Position numbers and translations under genes: made by a program. DNA of 64,000 nucleotides from JACVRU01 sp040902725 (lineage in GTDB: Bacteria > Actinomycetota > Thermoleophilia > Gaiellales > Gaiellaceae), in NCBI GenBank assembly GCA_040902725.1, contig JBBDWU010000028.1, positions 1-64,000 on the forward strand. The letters are read 5' to 3'. Below, one piece after another: positions 16,344 through 23,661 of the stretch (positions are counted from its first letter, which is position 1; every line of letters begins with the position of its first letter). The notes under the pieces were generated by a model. The model did no database searches, had not been told where the DNA came from, and worked only from the letters and a program-made list of their open reading frames with translations.

Positions 16344-17572
16344 AGAAGCTCGTCGTCCTCGCGGCAGCGCTGACAGCCGTGCTCGCCGTCGCCCTCCCGG
16401 GCGCGCTGGCCGGCCCTGCGGCCAACCCTGGCCTGACGGCCACCTCGATCAAGATCGGGACGACGATGCCGCTCAGCGGCGCCGCCTCCCTGTACGCGCC
16501 GATCGCCACCGGCATGCGCGTGTACTTCAGCCACATCAACGCCCGCCGGGCGGCCGGCGACCGCAAGCGCGGCGTCTACGGCCGCCAGATCGTCTTCAAG
16601 GTCGAGGACGACGCCTACAACCCGGTGCAGACCGCGCAGCAGACGCGGAAGCTCGTCGAGCAGGACAAGGTCTTCGCGCTCGTCGGCGGGCTCGGCACCG
16701 AGCAGCAGCTCGCCGTCCGCCAGTACCTGAACCAGAAGAAGGTGCCGCAGATCTACGTCTCGACCGGCGCCTCGACCTGGGGCAGGGACCACAAGACCTA
16801 CCCGTGGACGATCGGCTGGCAGACCGACTACGTCTCCGAGGGCATCGCCTACGGAAACTACGTCCGGGCCAACCTGCCGAACGCCAAGGTCGCCGTGCTC
16901 TACCAGAACGACGACTACGGCAAGGACTACCTCTACGGCTTCCGGTCGCGGGCGGGCCGCTTCATCGTCGCGACCGAGACCTACGAGGCCGGCACGACCT
17001 CCGTCTCCTCCCAGGTCGCGCGCCTGAGAGCGTCGGGTGCCGACACCTTCCTGATCCTCGCGATCCCGACGCCGACGATCGGGGCACTCGTGACCGCGTA
17101 CCGGCTCGGGTGGAAGCCGAACCTGCTCGTCAATTCGGTCTCCGCCACCGACACGTTCCTCGGGCTCGCGCAGGCCAGCGCCGGCTCGGCGGACGCTGTC
17201 AACGGGATCGTCACGACCGCCTACCTGAAGGACGTCGCGTCGCCGCGCTACGCGAACGACGCGCAGGTCAAGTTCTACAAGACGCTGATGGCGAGGTACG
17301 CGCCCTCGGCGAACGTCAACAACGGCCTGTACTTCTACGGCATGGCCAAGGCCGCCGACTTCGTGCAGGCGCTCTACCGGGCGGGGAAGGCCCCGACCCG
17401 CGCCTCGCTGATGCGCGCGGTCGAGAACCTCACGTACAAGAGCCCCTGGCTGCTCCCGGGCGCGCAGATCATCACGAAGCCGAGCAGCGCGTTCCCGATC
17501 CGCTTCCAGCGGCTGACGCGCTTCAACAACGGCTCGTTCACCGAGTTCGGATCGCTGCAGAGGATCCGCTAG
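16340..17572 (+). CDS. livK: Branched-chain amino acid-type ABC transporter substrate-binding protein
   Basis: Secreted periplasmic-binding-protein-type receptor of 410 residues. The signal peptide is MKKLVVLAAALTAVLAVALPGALA (about 1-24), without a lipobox Cys, so anchoring is unclear. It is followed by a type I fold starting IKIGTTMPLSG, with LVGGLGTEQQLAV and VAVLYQNDDYGKDY typical of the peripheral-binding-protein 6 family. A ribosome-binding site (AAGGAG) precedes the ATG. The ligand could be branched-chain amino acids, but urea, amides or aromatic acids are used by relatives, and the acyl-CoA genes next door make a carboxylic acid possible. Confidence 0.93.
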   Translation: MKKLVVLAAALTAVLAVALPGALAGPAANPGLTATSIKIGTTMPLSGAASLYAPIATGMRVYFSHINARRAAGDRKRGVYGRQIVFKVEDDAYNPVQTAQQTRKLVEQDKVFALVGGLGTEQQLAVRQYLNQKKVPQIYVSTGASTWGRDHKTYPWTIGWQTDYVSEGIAYGNYVRANLPNAKVAVLYQNDDYGKDYLYGFRSRAGRFIVATETYEAGTTSVSSQVARLRASGADTFLILAIPTPTIGALVTAYRLGWKPNLLVNSVSATDTFLGLAQASAGSADAVNGIVTTAYLKDVASPRYANDAQVKFYKTLMARYAPSANVNNGLYFYGMAKAADFVQALYRAGKAPTRASLMRAVENLTYKSPWLLPGAQIITKPSSAFPIRFQRLTRFNNGSFTEFGSLQRIR

Positions 17573-17583
17573 CTCACAACGGC

Positions 17584-17612
17584 GTAGGGCCGGCCCGTGG
17601 GGTCGGCCCTAC
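17584..17612. terminator. Hairpin between convergent livK and SnoaL-like genes
   Basis: A perfect nine-base stem, GTAGGGCCG/CGGCCCTAC, closes an 11-base loop. It includes the stop codon of the minus-strand gene. There is no T-run, so it would be a non-canonical GC-hairpin terminator for both directions. Confidence 0.55.
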
Positions 17613-18046
17613 AGCCCTTCCACGTACACGCGCTCGCCCGCGAACTTGCGGGCGTCGCGGTCCCACGGGAAGAAGATCACGACTGCGAACTCGATCGGCT
17701 CGCCGGTCGGCTCCTGGCCGAGCCACGCCCCGCGATGGGTCGCCGTCACCCGGGCCTCCTCGCAGACGCCCTGCGGCCCGATGACGATGTTGGTCAGGTC
17801 GAAATGGATATCGGGGAACGCCGTCAGGAGCTCCGTGTAGAAGCGCACCGCGCCCTCGTGGCCCTCCCAGCGCTCGCCGGTCTGGACGAGCTCGTAGACG
17901 CAGTCGTCGGTGAGCGTCGAGATGAGGCCGGGGACGTCACGGGCATCCTCGGCGATCGAGTGGCGCTTCCAGAGCTCGCGGATCTCGTCGTACTCCTCGA
18001 CCGCGAGCTCGCGGCGCAGCAGCTCGACGACGGCGTCATGGCTCAT
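17609..18046 (-). CDS. SnoaL-like / nuclear transport factor 2-fold protein
   Basis: A 145-residue protein resembling polyketide-cyclase SnoaL and NTF2-like domains. LISTLTDDCVYELVQTGERWEGHEGAVRFY is characteristic, with the putative active-site pocket in the cone-shaped fold. The catalytic role is not assignable; such proteins act as hydratases, isomerases or ester cyclases on small hydrophobic substrates. The ATG at 18046 is preceded by GAGGAGGG. It is the last gene of a four-gene unit (oxidoreductase, kinase, DUF6285, this gene) and overlaps the DUF6285 end by 11 bp. Confidence 0.82.
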   Translation of the reverse strand: MSHDAVVELLRRELAVEEYDEIRELWKRHSIAEDARDVPGLISTLTDDCVYELVQTGERWEGHEGAVRFYTELLTAFPDIHFDLTNIVIGPQGVCEEARVTATHRGAWLGQEPTGEPIEFAVVIFFPWDRDARKFAGERVYVEGL

Positions 18047-18350
18047 TCGTCCCTCCTCGGTAGCGGGGATTGGAGACGCGGAGCTTGGCCGCCACCTCTC
18101 GCTTGAGCAGGGGCAGCAGCTCCGGGTCGGCGCCGTCGGCGCGGATGCGGCGGACGAGCTCGGCCGCTTCGTCGCGCGAGAGCGTCTGCTCGCCGGGGTC
18201 GGCGAGCTCGCGGAGGGCGATCCCGAGCGCGTTGAGCGCAACGAGGGTACGGAACTTCATCCGGTGGTCGTCCATCAGCGGCAGCAGCTCGCCCTCGACG
18301 AACTCGGCGACCGCCTCCAGCAGCTCGAGCGGCGTCGGCCGGTCATGCAC
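18036..18350 (-). CDS. DUF6285 protein (LvaB-like kinase partner)
   Basis: A small 104-residue helical protein opening MHDRPTPLELLEAVAEFVEG, the typical start of DUF6285 proteins. From established knowledge, as I recall it, LvaB of Pseudomonas putida is a small protein of this kind. It is needed with the LvaA phosphotransferase to phosphorylate 4-hydroxyacyl-CoA. Here too it directly follows, and by eight bases overlaps, an LvaA-like kinase gene. The start is GTG at 18350. The LvaB assignment is inference from family and context. Confidence 0.8.
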   Translation of the reverse strand: MHDRPTPLELLEAVAEFVEGELLPLMDDHRMKFRTLVALNALGIALRELADPGEQTLSRDEAAELVRRIRADGADPELLPLLKREVAAKLRVSNPRYRGGTNEP

Positions 18351-19257
18351 GCTCGATCAGCTCCAGCAGCTCGTGCTCCATCTCCCCGGCCATCCGGCCC
18401 AGCACGGCGAGCTCGACGCTGCGGTCGAGACCGTCGAGATGGCGGCGGGACTGGGTCAGGCACCCGACGGCCCACTTGACGTTCCCCAGCACCTCCCACC
18501 AGTAGAGGTCCGCCAGCGCCACGTCGCGCCCGGTCAGCTCGCGGTAGCGCTCCAGGTACGGCTCCGGGTCGCCGACGCCGCCGAGCCGCAGGCCGGCAGC
18601 GCCGAACCGCCAAGCGCGGACGAGCGGCCAGGCCAGGTCGTCGCGCGGGTCGCCGACGTGGGCGAACTCCCAGTCGAGCAGGGCCACCAGCCCGTCGTCG
18701 TCGACCGCGACGTTGCCGATGCGGAAGTCGCCGTGGCAGACGACGTCGGGCAGCGGCTCGGGGCGCCGCTCGCGCAGCCAGGCGAGGCCGTACTCGATCG
18801 CGGGGTGCGGCTCGTCGACGCTGTGGAGCTCCTGTTCCATTCTCGTCACGGTGTCCGACCCGGTCAGGAAAGCCACGCGAGCGTGTGGGATCCCGTGCAC
18901 CTTGGCCAGCTCCTCGGCGAGCTGGACGGCGAGGCCGGGCGGCGGGTCGCGGACGATCCGCCGCCCGATCGTCTCGCCGCGGACGCGCTCCATCGCGAAC
19001 GCCTCCCGCCCGCCGAGATCCGCGTAGTACGCGACCGGCCGCGGCACCTTGACGCCCGCCTCGTGAGCGGCCTCGAGCACCCGGAACTCCTCCTCCAGCG
19101 AGAGCGTGAACTGGTGGATGACCCCGCGGGCGGCCCGGCGCACGAGCAGCTCCTGGCCGTCCCCGTCCACCGCCCAGGCCTCCTTCGAGGCCCCGCCCGC
19201 GAGCAGATGCGCCTCCCGCACCGGCCCGACCGCGTGCATCCAGTCCGGGATGGTCAT
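18343..19257 (-). CDS. Aminoglycoside-phosphotransferase-like kinase (ACAD10/LvaA-like)
   Basis: A 304-residue APH-fold kinase. The Brenner-like motif HGDFRIGN (175-182) holds the catalytic Asp and metal-binding Asn, and LLDWE (193-197) supplies the second metal Asp. Family members fused or next to acyl-CoA dehydrogenases phosphorylate 4-hydroxyacyl-CoA rather than antibiotics. A DUF6285 gene and an ACAD gene beside it match that arrangement, so resistance to aminoglycosides is unlikely. The ATG overlaps the upstream oxidoreductase stop as ATGA. Confidence 0.85.
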   Translation of the reverse strand: MTIPDWMHAVGPVREAHLLAGGASKEAWAVDGDGQELLVRRAARGVIHQFTLSLEEEFRVLEAAHEAGVKVPRPVAYYADLGGREAFAMERVRGETIGRRIVRDPPPGLAVQLAEELAKVHGIPHARVAFLTGSDTVTRMEQELHSVDEPHPAIEYGLAWLRERRPEPLPDVVCHGDFRIGNVAVDDDGLVALLDWEFAHVGDPRDDLAWPLVRAWRFGAAGLRLGGVGDPEPYLERYRELTGRDVALADLYWWEVLGNVKWAVGCLTQSRRHLDGLDRSVELAVLGRMAGEMEHELLELIERA

Positions 19258-20231
19258 CCTGCTGCCTCGGCGACCGCGCGCAGCGTGGCCGGGTCGCGCG
19301 TGGAGATCAGGAGCGTCGTCGCCCCGGCTTCGCGGAAGGCTTCCAGCCGCTCGGCGATACGCTCCTTCGGCCCGACGAGCGCGGCCTCGTCCACGAAGCT
19401 GTCCGGCACGAGCGCGGCCGCCTCCCGCTGCTTCCCCGCCAGCGCGAGCTCCTGGATCTCGGCCGCCTCGCGCTCGTAGCCGTAGCGCGCGAAGAGGTCG
19501 TTGTAGAAGTTGCGCTTGCGCGAGCCCATCGAGCCGACGTAGAAGGAGTAGTAGGGCTTGAGCGCGTCGCGGGCCGCCTGCACGTCGTCGTCCACGACCG
19601 CCGGGACACTGGGCGCGATGTCGAGCCCCGCCCGCTCGAACGGCGCTGGGAACGCCTCGCGCACCTTCTCCGGCACGAAGAAGATCGGCAGCCAGCCGTC
19701 GGCGATCTCGGCGGTCTGCGCCACCGCCTTCGGCGAGATCGCGGCGAGATAGATCGGGATCTCGGCGCGCAGCGGCCGCAGCATCAGCTTCAGCGGCGGC
19801 TCGCCGAGCCGGTAGTGCTCGCCCTGGTAGACGAGCGCCTCCCGGCGGAGCGCGGCGCGGACGATCTCGACGTACTCGCGGGTACGCGCCAGCGGCTTCC
19901 CCCACTCCTGGCCGTGCCAGCCCTCCACCACCTGCGGGCCCGAGGTGCCGAGCCCGAGCAGGAACCGCCCGCCGGACATGAGGTCGATCGTCGCCGCCGT
20001 CATCGCGGTCGCGGCCGGCGTGCGGGCGGGGATCTGCATGATCGCCGAGCCGACCTTGAGCGTCGTCGTGACCGCGGCGAGCCAGGCGAGCACGCTGACC
20101 GAGTCCGTTCCCCACGCCTCTGCGGCCCAGGCCGAGTCGTAGCCGAGCACCTCGGCCTCCTGGGCCAGCGCCACCAGCTCGGTCGGATTGGTGCCCGGGG
20201 GCGCGTAGCCCATGTAGAAGCCCAGCCGCAC
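19254..20231 (-). CDS. LLM-class F420-dependent oxidoreductase
   Basis: Luciferase-like TIM-barrel protein of 325 residues. Features are the N-terminal strand GFYMGYAPPG, the GYDSAWAAEAW segment, and LMSGGRFLLGLGTSGP, typical of actinobacterial F420-dependent enzymes. It probably transfers hydride between F420 and an organic substrate in the acyl-CoA pathway encoded around it. It heads a unit with the kinase, DUF6285 and SnoaL-like genes. The start is GTG at 20231, only seven bases from the start of the divergent acyl-CoA dehydrogenase. Confidence 0.9.
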   Translation of the reverse strand: MRLGFYMGYAPPGTNPTELVALAQEAEVLGYDSAWAAEAWGTDSVSVLAWLAAVTTTLKVGSAIMQIPARTPAATAMTAATIDLMSGGRFLLGLGTSGPQVVEGWHGQEWGKPLARTREYVEIVRAALRREALVYQGEHYRLGEPPLKLMLRPLRAEIPIYLAAISPKAVAQTAEIADGWLPIFFVPEKVREAFPAPFERAGLDIAPSVPAVVDDDVQAARDALKPYYSFYVGSMGSRKRNFYNDLFARYGYEREAAEIQELALAGKQREAAALVPDSFVDEAALVGPKERIAERLEAFREAGATTLLISTRDPATLRAVAEAAG

Positions 20232-20244
20232 ACCTGCGATGCTA
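20232..20244 (-). promoter_or_regulatory. Leaderless -10 element of the LLM oxidoreductase, shared with the divergent gene
   Basis: TAGCAT at 20239-20244 (minus strand) lies seven bases from the GTG at 20231. Its complement ATGCTA overlaps the annotated ATG of the divergent gene and lies six bases before an alternative GTG at 20251. Confidence 0.4.
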
Positions 20245-21450
20245 AACGGCGTGAGCGTCGCCGACCTCGCGGCCCCGGCCGACGTCCTCGCGCTCCGCGA
20301 GCGCTACGCGGCGTTCATGGACGCGCACGTCTACCCGAACGAGCGCCGGCTGGCGGCCGACGACGAGGAGCTGATCGCGGAGCTGCGGGCGCGGGCGAAG
20401 TCCGAGGGGCTCTGGGCGCCGCACCTGCCGCCCGAGGCGGGCGGCACCGGCCAGGGGTTCCTCGCCTACGCCCACCTCAACGAGGTGATCGGGCGCTCGG
20501 TGCACGCGCAGCTCGTCTTCAACTGCCAGGCGCCGGACGCTGGGAACGGCGAGATTCTTCACCTCTTCGGCACTCCCGAGCAGAAGGAGCGCTGGCTGCG
20601 GCCGCTCGTCGAGGGCGACAGCCGCTCGTTCTTCTCGATGACCGAGCCCGACGCGCCGGGCTCCGATCCCACCACGCTCCGCACGGCGGCCGTCCGCGAC
20701 GGCGACGACTGGGTGATCGACGGCCGCAAGTGGTTCTCGTCGAGCGCGGAGGGGGCGGCGTTCGGGATCGTGATGGCGGTGACCGACCCGGACGGCGACC
20801 CGCACCGTCGGGCCTCGCAGATCATCGTCCCGGCCGACGCTCCGGGGGTCGAGATCCGGCCGATCTCCGTGCTGGGGCATCCCGGCCGCGGCTGGTCGAC
20901 CCATTGCGAGGTCACCTACTCGGGCGTCCGCGTGCCCGTCGAGAACACGCTCGGCGAGCCGGGGGACGGCTTCCGGATCGCCCAGAAGCGCCTCGGCCCG
21001 GGCCGGATCCACCACGTCATGCGCTGGCTTGGCCAGATGCAGCGCGCCTTCGAGCTGATGTGCACCTACTCGCTCGAGCGCGAGGCCTTCGGGTCGCGCC
21101 TCGCCGACAAGCAGACGATCCGGAACTGGATCGCCGACTCCGCGACCGACATCCAGGCGTGCCGCCTCCTGACGCTCGACGCGGCGCACAAGATCGACCG
21201 CGGCGACGAGGCGCGGGTCGAGATCTCGGCGGTCAAGGTCTACGCGGCCCGCGTCCTCAACGAGGTGATCGACCGAGCCATCCAGGTCCACGGCTCGCAC
21301 GGGCTGACCGACGAGACGCCGCTCGCCCAGATGCACGCGCTCGCGCGCGCCGCCCGGATCTACGACGGACCGGACGAGGTGCACCGCATGGTCGTCAGCC
21401 GCCGCATCCTCCGCGAGTTCGAGGAAGGGCGCGCCTGGCGGTTCGATTAG
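20239..21450 (+). CDS. Acyl-CoA dehydrogenase family protein (ACAD11/LvaC-like)
   Basis: FAD-dependent dehydrogenase fold of 403 residues. FFSMTEPDAPGSDPTTL and WVIDGRKWFSS are the FAD/substrate motifs, and AIQVHGSHGLTDETPLAQM with IYDGPDEVHRM form the C-terminal signature. Placed beside an APH-like kinase and DUF6285, it would process 4-phospho-acyl-CoA as LvaC and ACAD10/11 do. Start choice is uncertain: ATG 20239 leaves seven bases to the divergent start, while GTG 20251 fits the leaderless spacing better. Its TAG overlaps the TAA of the convergent SDR gene. Confidence 0.9.
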   Translation: MLNGVSVADLAAPADVLALRERYAAFMDAHVYPNERRLAADDEELIAELRARAKSEGLWAPHLPPEAGGTGQGFLAYAHLNEVIGRSVHAQLVFNCQAPDAGNGEILHLFGTPEQKERWLRPLVEGDSRSFFSMTEPDAPGSDPTTLRTAAVRDGDDWVIDGRKWFSSSAEGAAFGIVMAVTDPDGDPHRRASQIIVPADAPGVEIRPISVLGHPGRGWSTHCEVTYSGVRVPVENTLGEPGDGFRIAQKRLGPGRIHHVMRWLGQMQRAFELMCTYSLEREAFGSRLADKQTIRNWIADSATDIQACRLLTLDAAHKIDRGDEARVEISAVKVYAARVLNEVIDRAIQVHGSHGLTDETPLAQMHALARAARIYDGPDEVHRMVVSRRILREFEEGRAWRFD

Positions 21451-22214
21451 AGGGGCGGCGTGACGCCCTCGCCGCCGGGCACGCGCGGCCCCGGCACGCC
21501 GCGGAAGCGGTAGAGCTCGGCGACGCTGCCGGGCTGGCACGTCCAGGCCTGGCCGGTGCCGCCGTCCGCGAGCGCCGTCGCGACCGCCTCTGCGACGTCG
21601 TCCGGGTCGAGCAGCGGGAAGCCCGCCGCTTCGAGGCGTGCCCGGCCGTCCCCCAGCAGCGGGGTGTCGACGATTCCCGGGCAGACGGCGTTGATGGCGA
21701 TGCCGCGCTCGGCGAGCTGCGGCGCGACGCTGCGGACGAAGCCGACGAGGAAGTGCTTCGTGCCGGCGTAGAGGGGGTCGCTCGGGACGGCGGTCAGCCC
21801 CGCCAGCGAGGCCGTGACGACGATCCGGCCCCCGCCTTCGAGCAGCGGCGCGAGTGCGCGCACGCCGAGCACGACGCCGTCGACGTTCACGCCGAGGACG
21901 CGGCGGTAGTCCTCGTCGCTCACGTCGGCGAGCAAGGGCGTGCCGGTGACGACGCCGGCGTTCAGGCACGCGACGTCGAGGCGCTCGAGGCGCGCTGCGA
22001 TCGCCGTCCAGGCCCCGGGCTCCGCGACGTCGGCCGCGACCGGCGTCCCGCCCACTTCCTCGGCCGCCCGCCGGGCGCCCACCTCGTCCACGTCGACGAC
22101 CACGACGTCCGCTCCGTCCTGCGCGAGGCGGCGCACGATCGCGCGACCGATCCCCGAGGCGCCGCCCGTGACGAGCGCGGCTTCGCGCTTCGCCGGGGCT
22201 ACCGCCCGGTCCAC
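21447..22214 (-). CDS. Short-chain dehydrogenase/reductase
   Basis: NAD(P)-dependent oxidoreductase of 255 residues. The cofactor motif TGGASGIG is near the N-terminus, with CLNAGV in place of the more common NNAG. The catalytic Tyr/Lys pair lies in YAGTKHF and the Ser in IVVTASLAG. The C-terminal CPGIVDTPLL is typical. It is the last gene of the seven-gene acyl-CoA operon. The GTG at 22214 lies 16 bp inside the enoyl-CoA hydratase gene. A longer frame further upstream is shadow sequence. Confidence 0.88.
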   Translation of the reverse strand: MDRAVAPAKREAALVTGGASGIGRAIVRRLAQDGADVVVVDVDEVGARRAAEEVGGTPVAADVAEPGAWTAIAARLERLDVACLNAGVVTGTPLLADVSDEDYRRVLGVNVDGVVLGVRALAPLLEGGGRIVVTASLAGLTAVPSDPLYAGTKHFLVGFVRSVAPQLAERGIAINAVCPGIVDTPLLGDGRARLEAAGFPLLDPDDVAEAVATALADGGTGQAWTCQPGSVAELYRFRGVPGPRVPGGEGVTPPL

Positions 22215-22969
22215 TTCGGCTCGCGCTTCTCGATGAAGGCGGCCACGCCCTCCGCCCCGTCCTCGGAGCGCAGGCAGCGGAAGAAAGCGTCCGACTCGCG
22301 CCGAAGGCCCTCCTCGAGGGGAAGATCGCGTGTCTCGACGGCTACCTCCTTGACCACGCCCACGGCGTGCGGCGAGCGCTCGGCCAGCGTGCGCGCCAGC
22401 TCGACCGCGGCCTCGAGGCCGCCGACGCGCTCGACGAGCCCCCACTCGTAGGCCTGCGCGCCCGAGATCGGTTCGCCGGTCATGTTCAGCAGCAGGGCGC
22501 GGCCGGGCCCGACGAGCCGCGGCAGCCGCTGCGTGCCGCCGCCCCCGGGGATCAGGCCGAGCTTGATCTCCGGCTGGCCGAGCTGGGCGTCCTCGGCCGC
22601 GACCCGGAAGTCACAGGCCGCCGCCAGCTCGAGGCCGCCGCCGAGGCAGAAGCCGTGGATCGCCGCGACCGTGGGCGTCCGCATCCGGTCGAGGAGGAGC
22701 CCGACCTTCTGGATCCCGCGCGCGGAGCCGCCCTCGTCCGGTGGCGCGTCGCGCAACGCCGGGAACTCCTTGATGTCGGCGCCGGCCACGAACGCGCGCT
22801 CGCCCCCGCCGCGGATGACGATCGCGTGAACGCCGTCGTCGCCGTCGAGCCGGAGCAGCTCGGCCTCGAGCTCCTCGAGCAGCGCCGCCTTGAGCGCGTT
22901 GACGGGTGGGTTGTCGATCGTGAGGACAGCGACCGCGCCGTCCTGCTCGACGGAGATGAACTCCCCCAT
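22199..22969 (-). CDS. Enoyl-CoA hydratase/isomerase (crotonase family)
   Basis: Adds water to trans-2-enoyl-CoA in beta-oxidation. The 256-residue protein has the oxyanion-hole segments AFVAGADIKEF and HGFCLGGGLELAAACD. It has both catalytic Glu positions of true hydratases (GLELA and QPEIKLGLIPG), followed by GGGGTQRLPRLVG. It shares one base with the preceding SDR stop (TGATG) and precedes a second SDR, so hydration and 3-hydroxyacyl-CoA oxidation are encoded together. Confidence 0.92.
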   Translation of the reverse strand: MGEFISVEQDGAVAVLTIDNPPVNALKAALLEELEAELLRLDGDDGVHAIVIRGGGERAFVAGADIKEFPALRDAPPDEGGSARGIQKVGLLLDRMRTPTVAAIHGFCLGGGLELAAACDFRVAAEDAQLGQPEIKLGLIPGGGGTQRLPRLVGPGRALLLNMTGEPISGAQAYEWGLVERVGGLEAAVELARTLAERSPHAVGVVKEVAVETRDLPLEEGLRRESDAFFRCLRSEDGAEGVAAFIEKREPKWTGR

Positions 22970-23661
22970 CAGCGCGGCCCCATGCGCAGCGAGCCGTCGA
23001 GACGGATCACCTCGCCGTTCAGGTAGCCGTTCTCGAAGATGTGCCGGACGAGGGCGGCGAACTCCTCAGGGCTGCCGAGCCGCTTCGGGAACGGGATCTG
23101 CTCTTCCAGCGAGGCGCGGATGTCGTCCCGCAGCTGCGCCAGCATCGGCGTGTCGGCGGGACCGGGCGCGATCGTCATCACCCGGATCCCGTGGCGGCCG
23201 AGGTCGCGGGCGACGGGCAGCGTCATGCCGACCACCCCGGCCTTCGACGCCGAGTAGGCCGCCTGCCCGATCTGGCCGTCGTAGGCGGCGTTCGAGGCGG
23301 TGTTCACGATCACACCGCGCTCGCCGTCGTCGGTCACCGGCTCGTTTGCCGACATCCGCCGCGCCGCGTGCTTGGTGACGACGAACGTGCCGACCAGGTT
23401 GACGTCGACGACCTTCCTGAACGCCTCTAGGTCGTATTCCGTCACCCGCGACGCCCAGCCGATGCCGGCGCAGTTGACCGCCCCGTGCAGCTCGTCGAGC
23501 CCGCCGACCAGCTGCTCGACCGCCGCTTCGTCGGTGACGTCGCATTCGGGCAGGTCGGCGACCACCGGCCGCGCGCCGGCCTCCTCGAGCATCCGGGCCG
23601 TCGCGGCACCGAGGCCCGACTTGCCCCCGGTTACGAGAACGGTCTTGCCGTCAAGCTTCAA
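22969..23661 (-). CDS. SDR-type 3-hydroxyacyl-CoA dehydrogenase
   Basis: Short-chain dehydrogenase of 230 residues resembling HSD10-like 3-hydroxyacyl-CoA dehydrogenases. VLVTGGKSGLGAAT binds NAD. NCAGIGWAS, the Ser in NTASNAAYDGQIGQ and the catalytic YSASK are present, and IAPGPADTPML follows. It probably oxidises the product of the adjacent enoyl-CoA hydratase. The start is TTG at 23661, 11 bp inside the end of the acyl-CoA ligase gene. TTG is the only start that preserves the first beta-strand. Confidence 0.88.
   Translation of the reverse strand: MKLDGKTVLVTGGKSGLGAATARMLEEAGARPVVADLPECDVTDEAAVEQLVGGLDELHGAVNCAGIGWASRVTEYDLEAFRKVVDVNLVGTFVVTKHAARRMSANEPVTDDGERGVIVNTASNAAYDGQIGQAAYSASKAGVVGMTLPVARDLGRHGIRVMTIAPGPADTPMLAQLRDDIRASLEEQIPFPKRLGSPEEFAALVRHIFENGYLNGEVIRLDGSLRMGPR

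Noticed and set aside
18343..19257. Aminoglycoside resistance phosphotransferase
   Set aside because: The fold matches, but the association with DUF6285 and acyl-CoA dehydrogenase genes points to a hydroxyacyl-CoA kinase.
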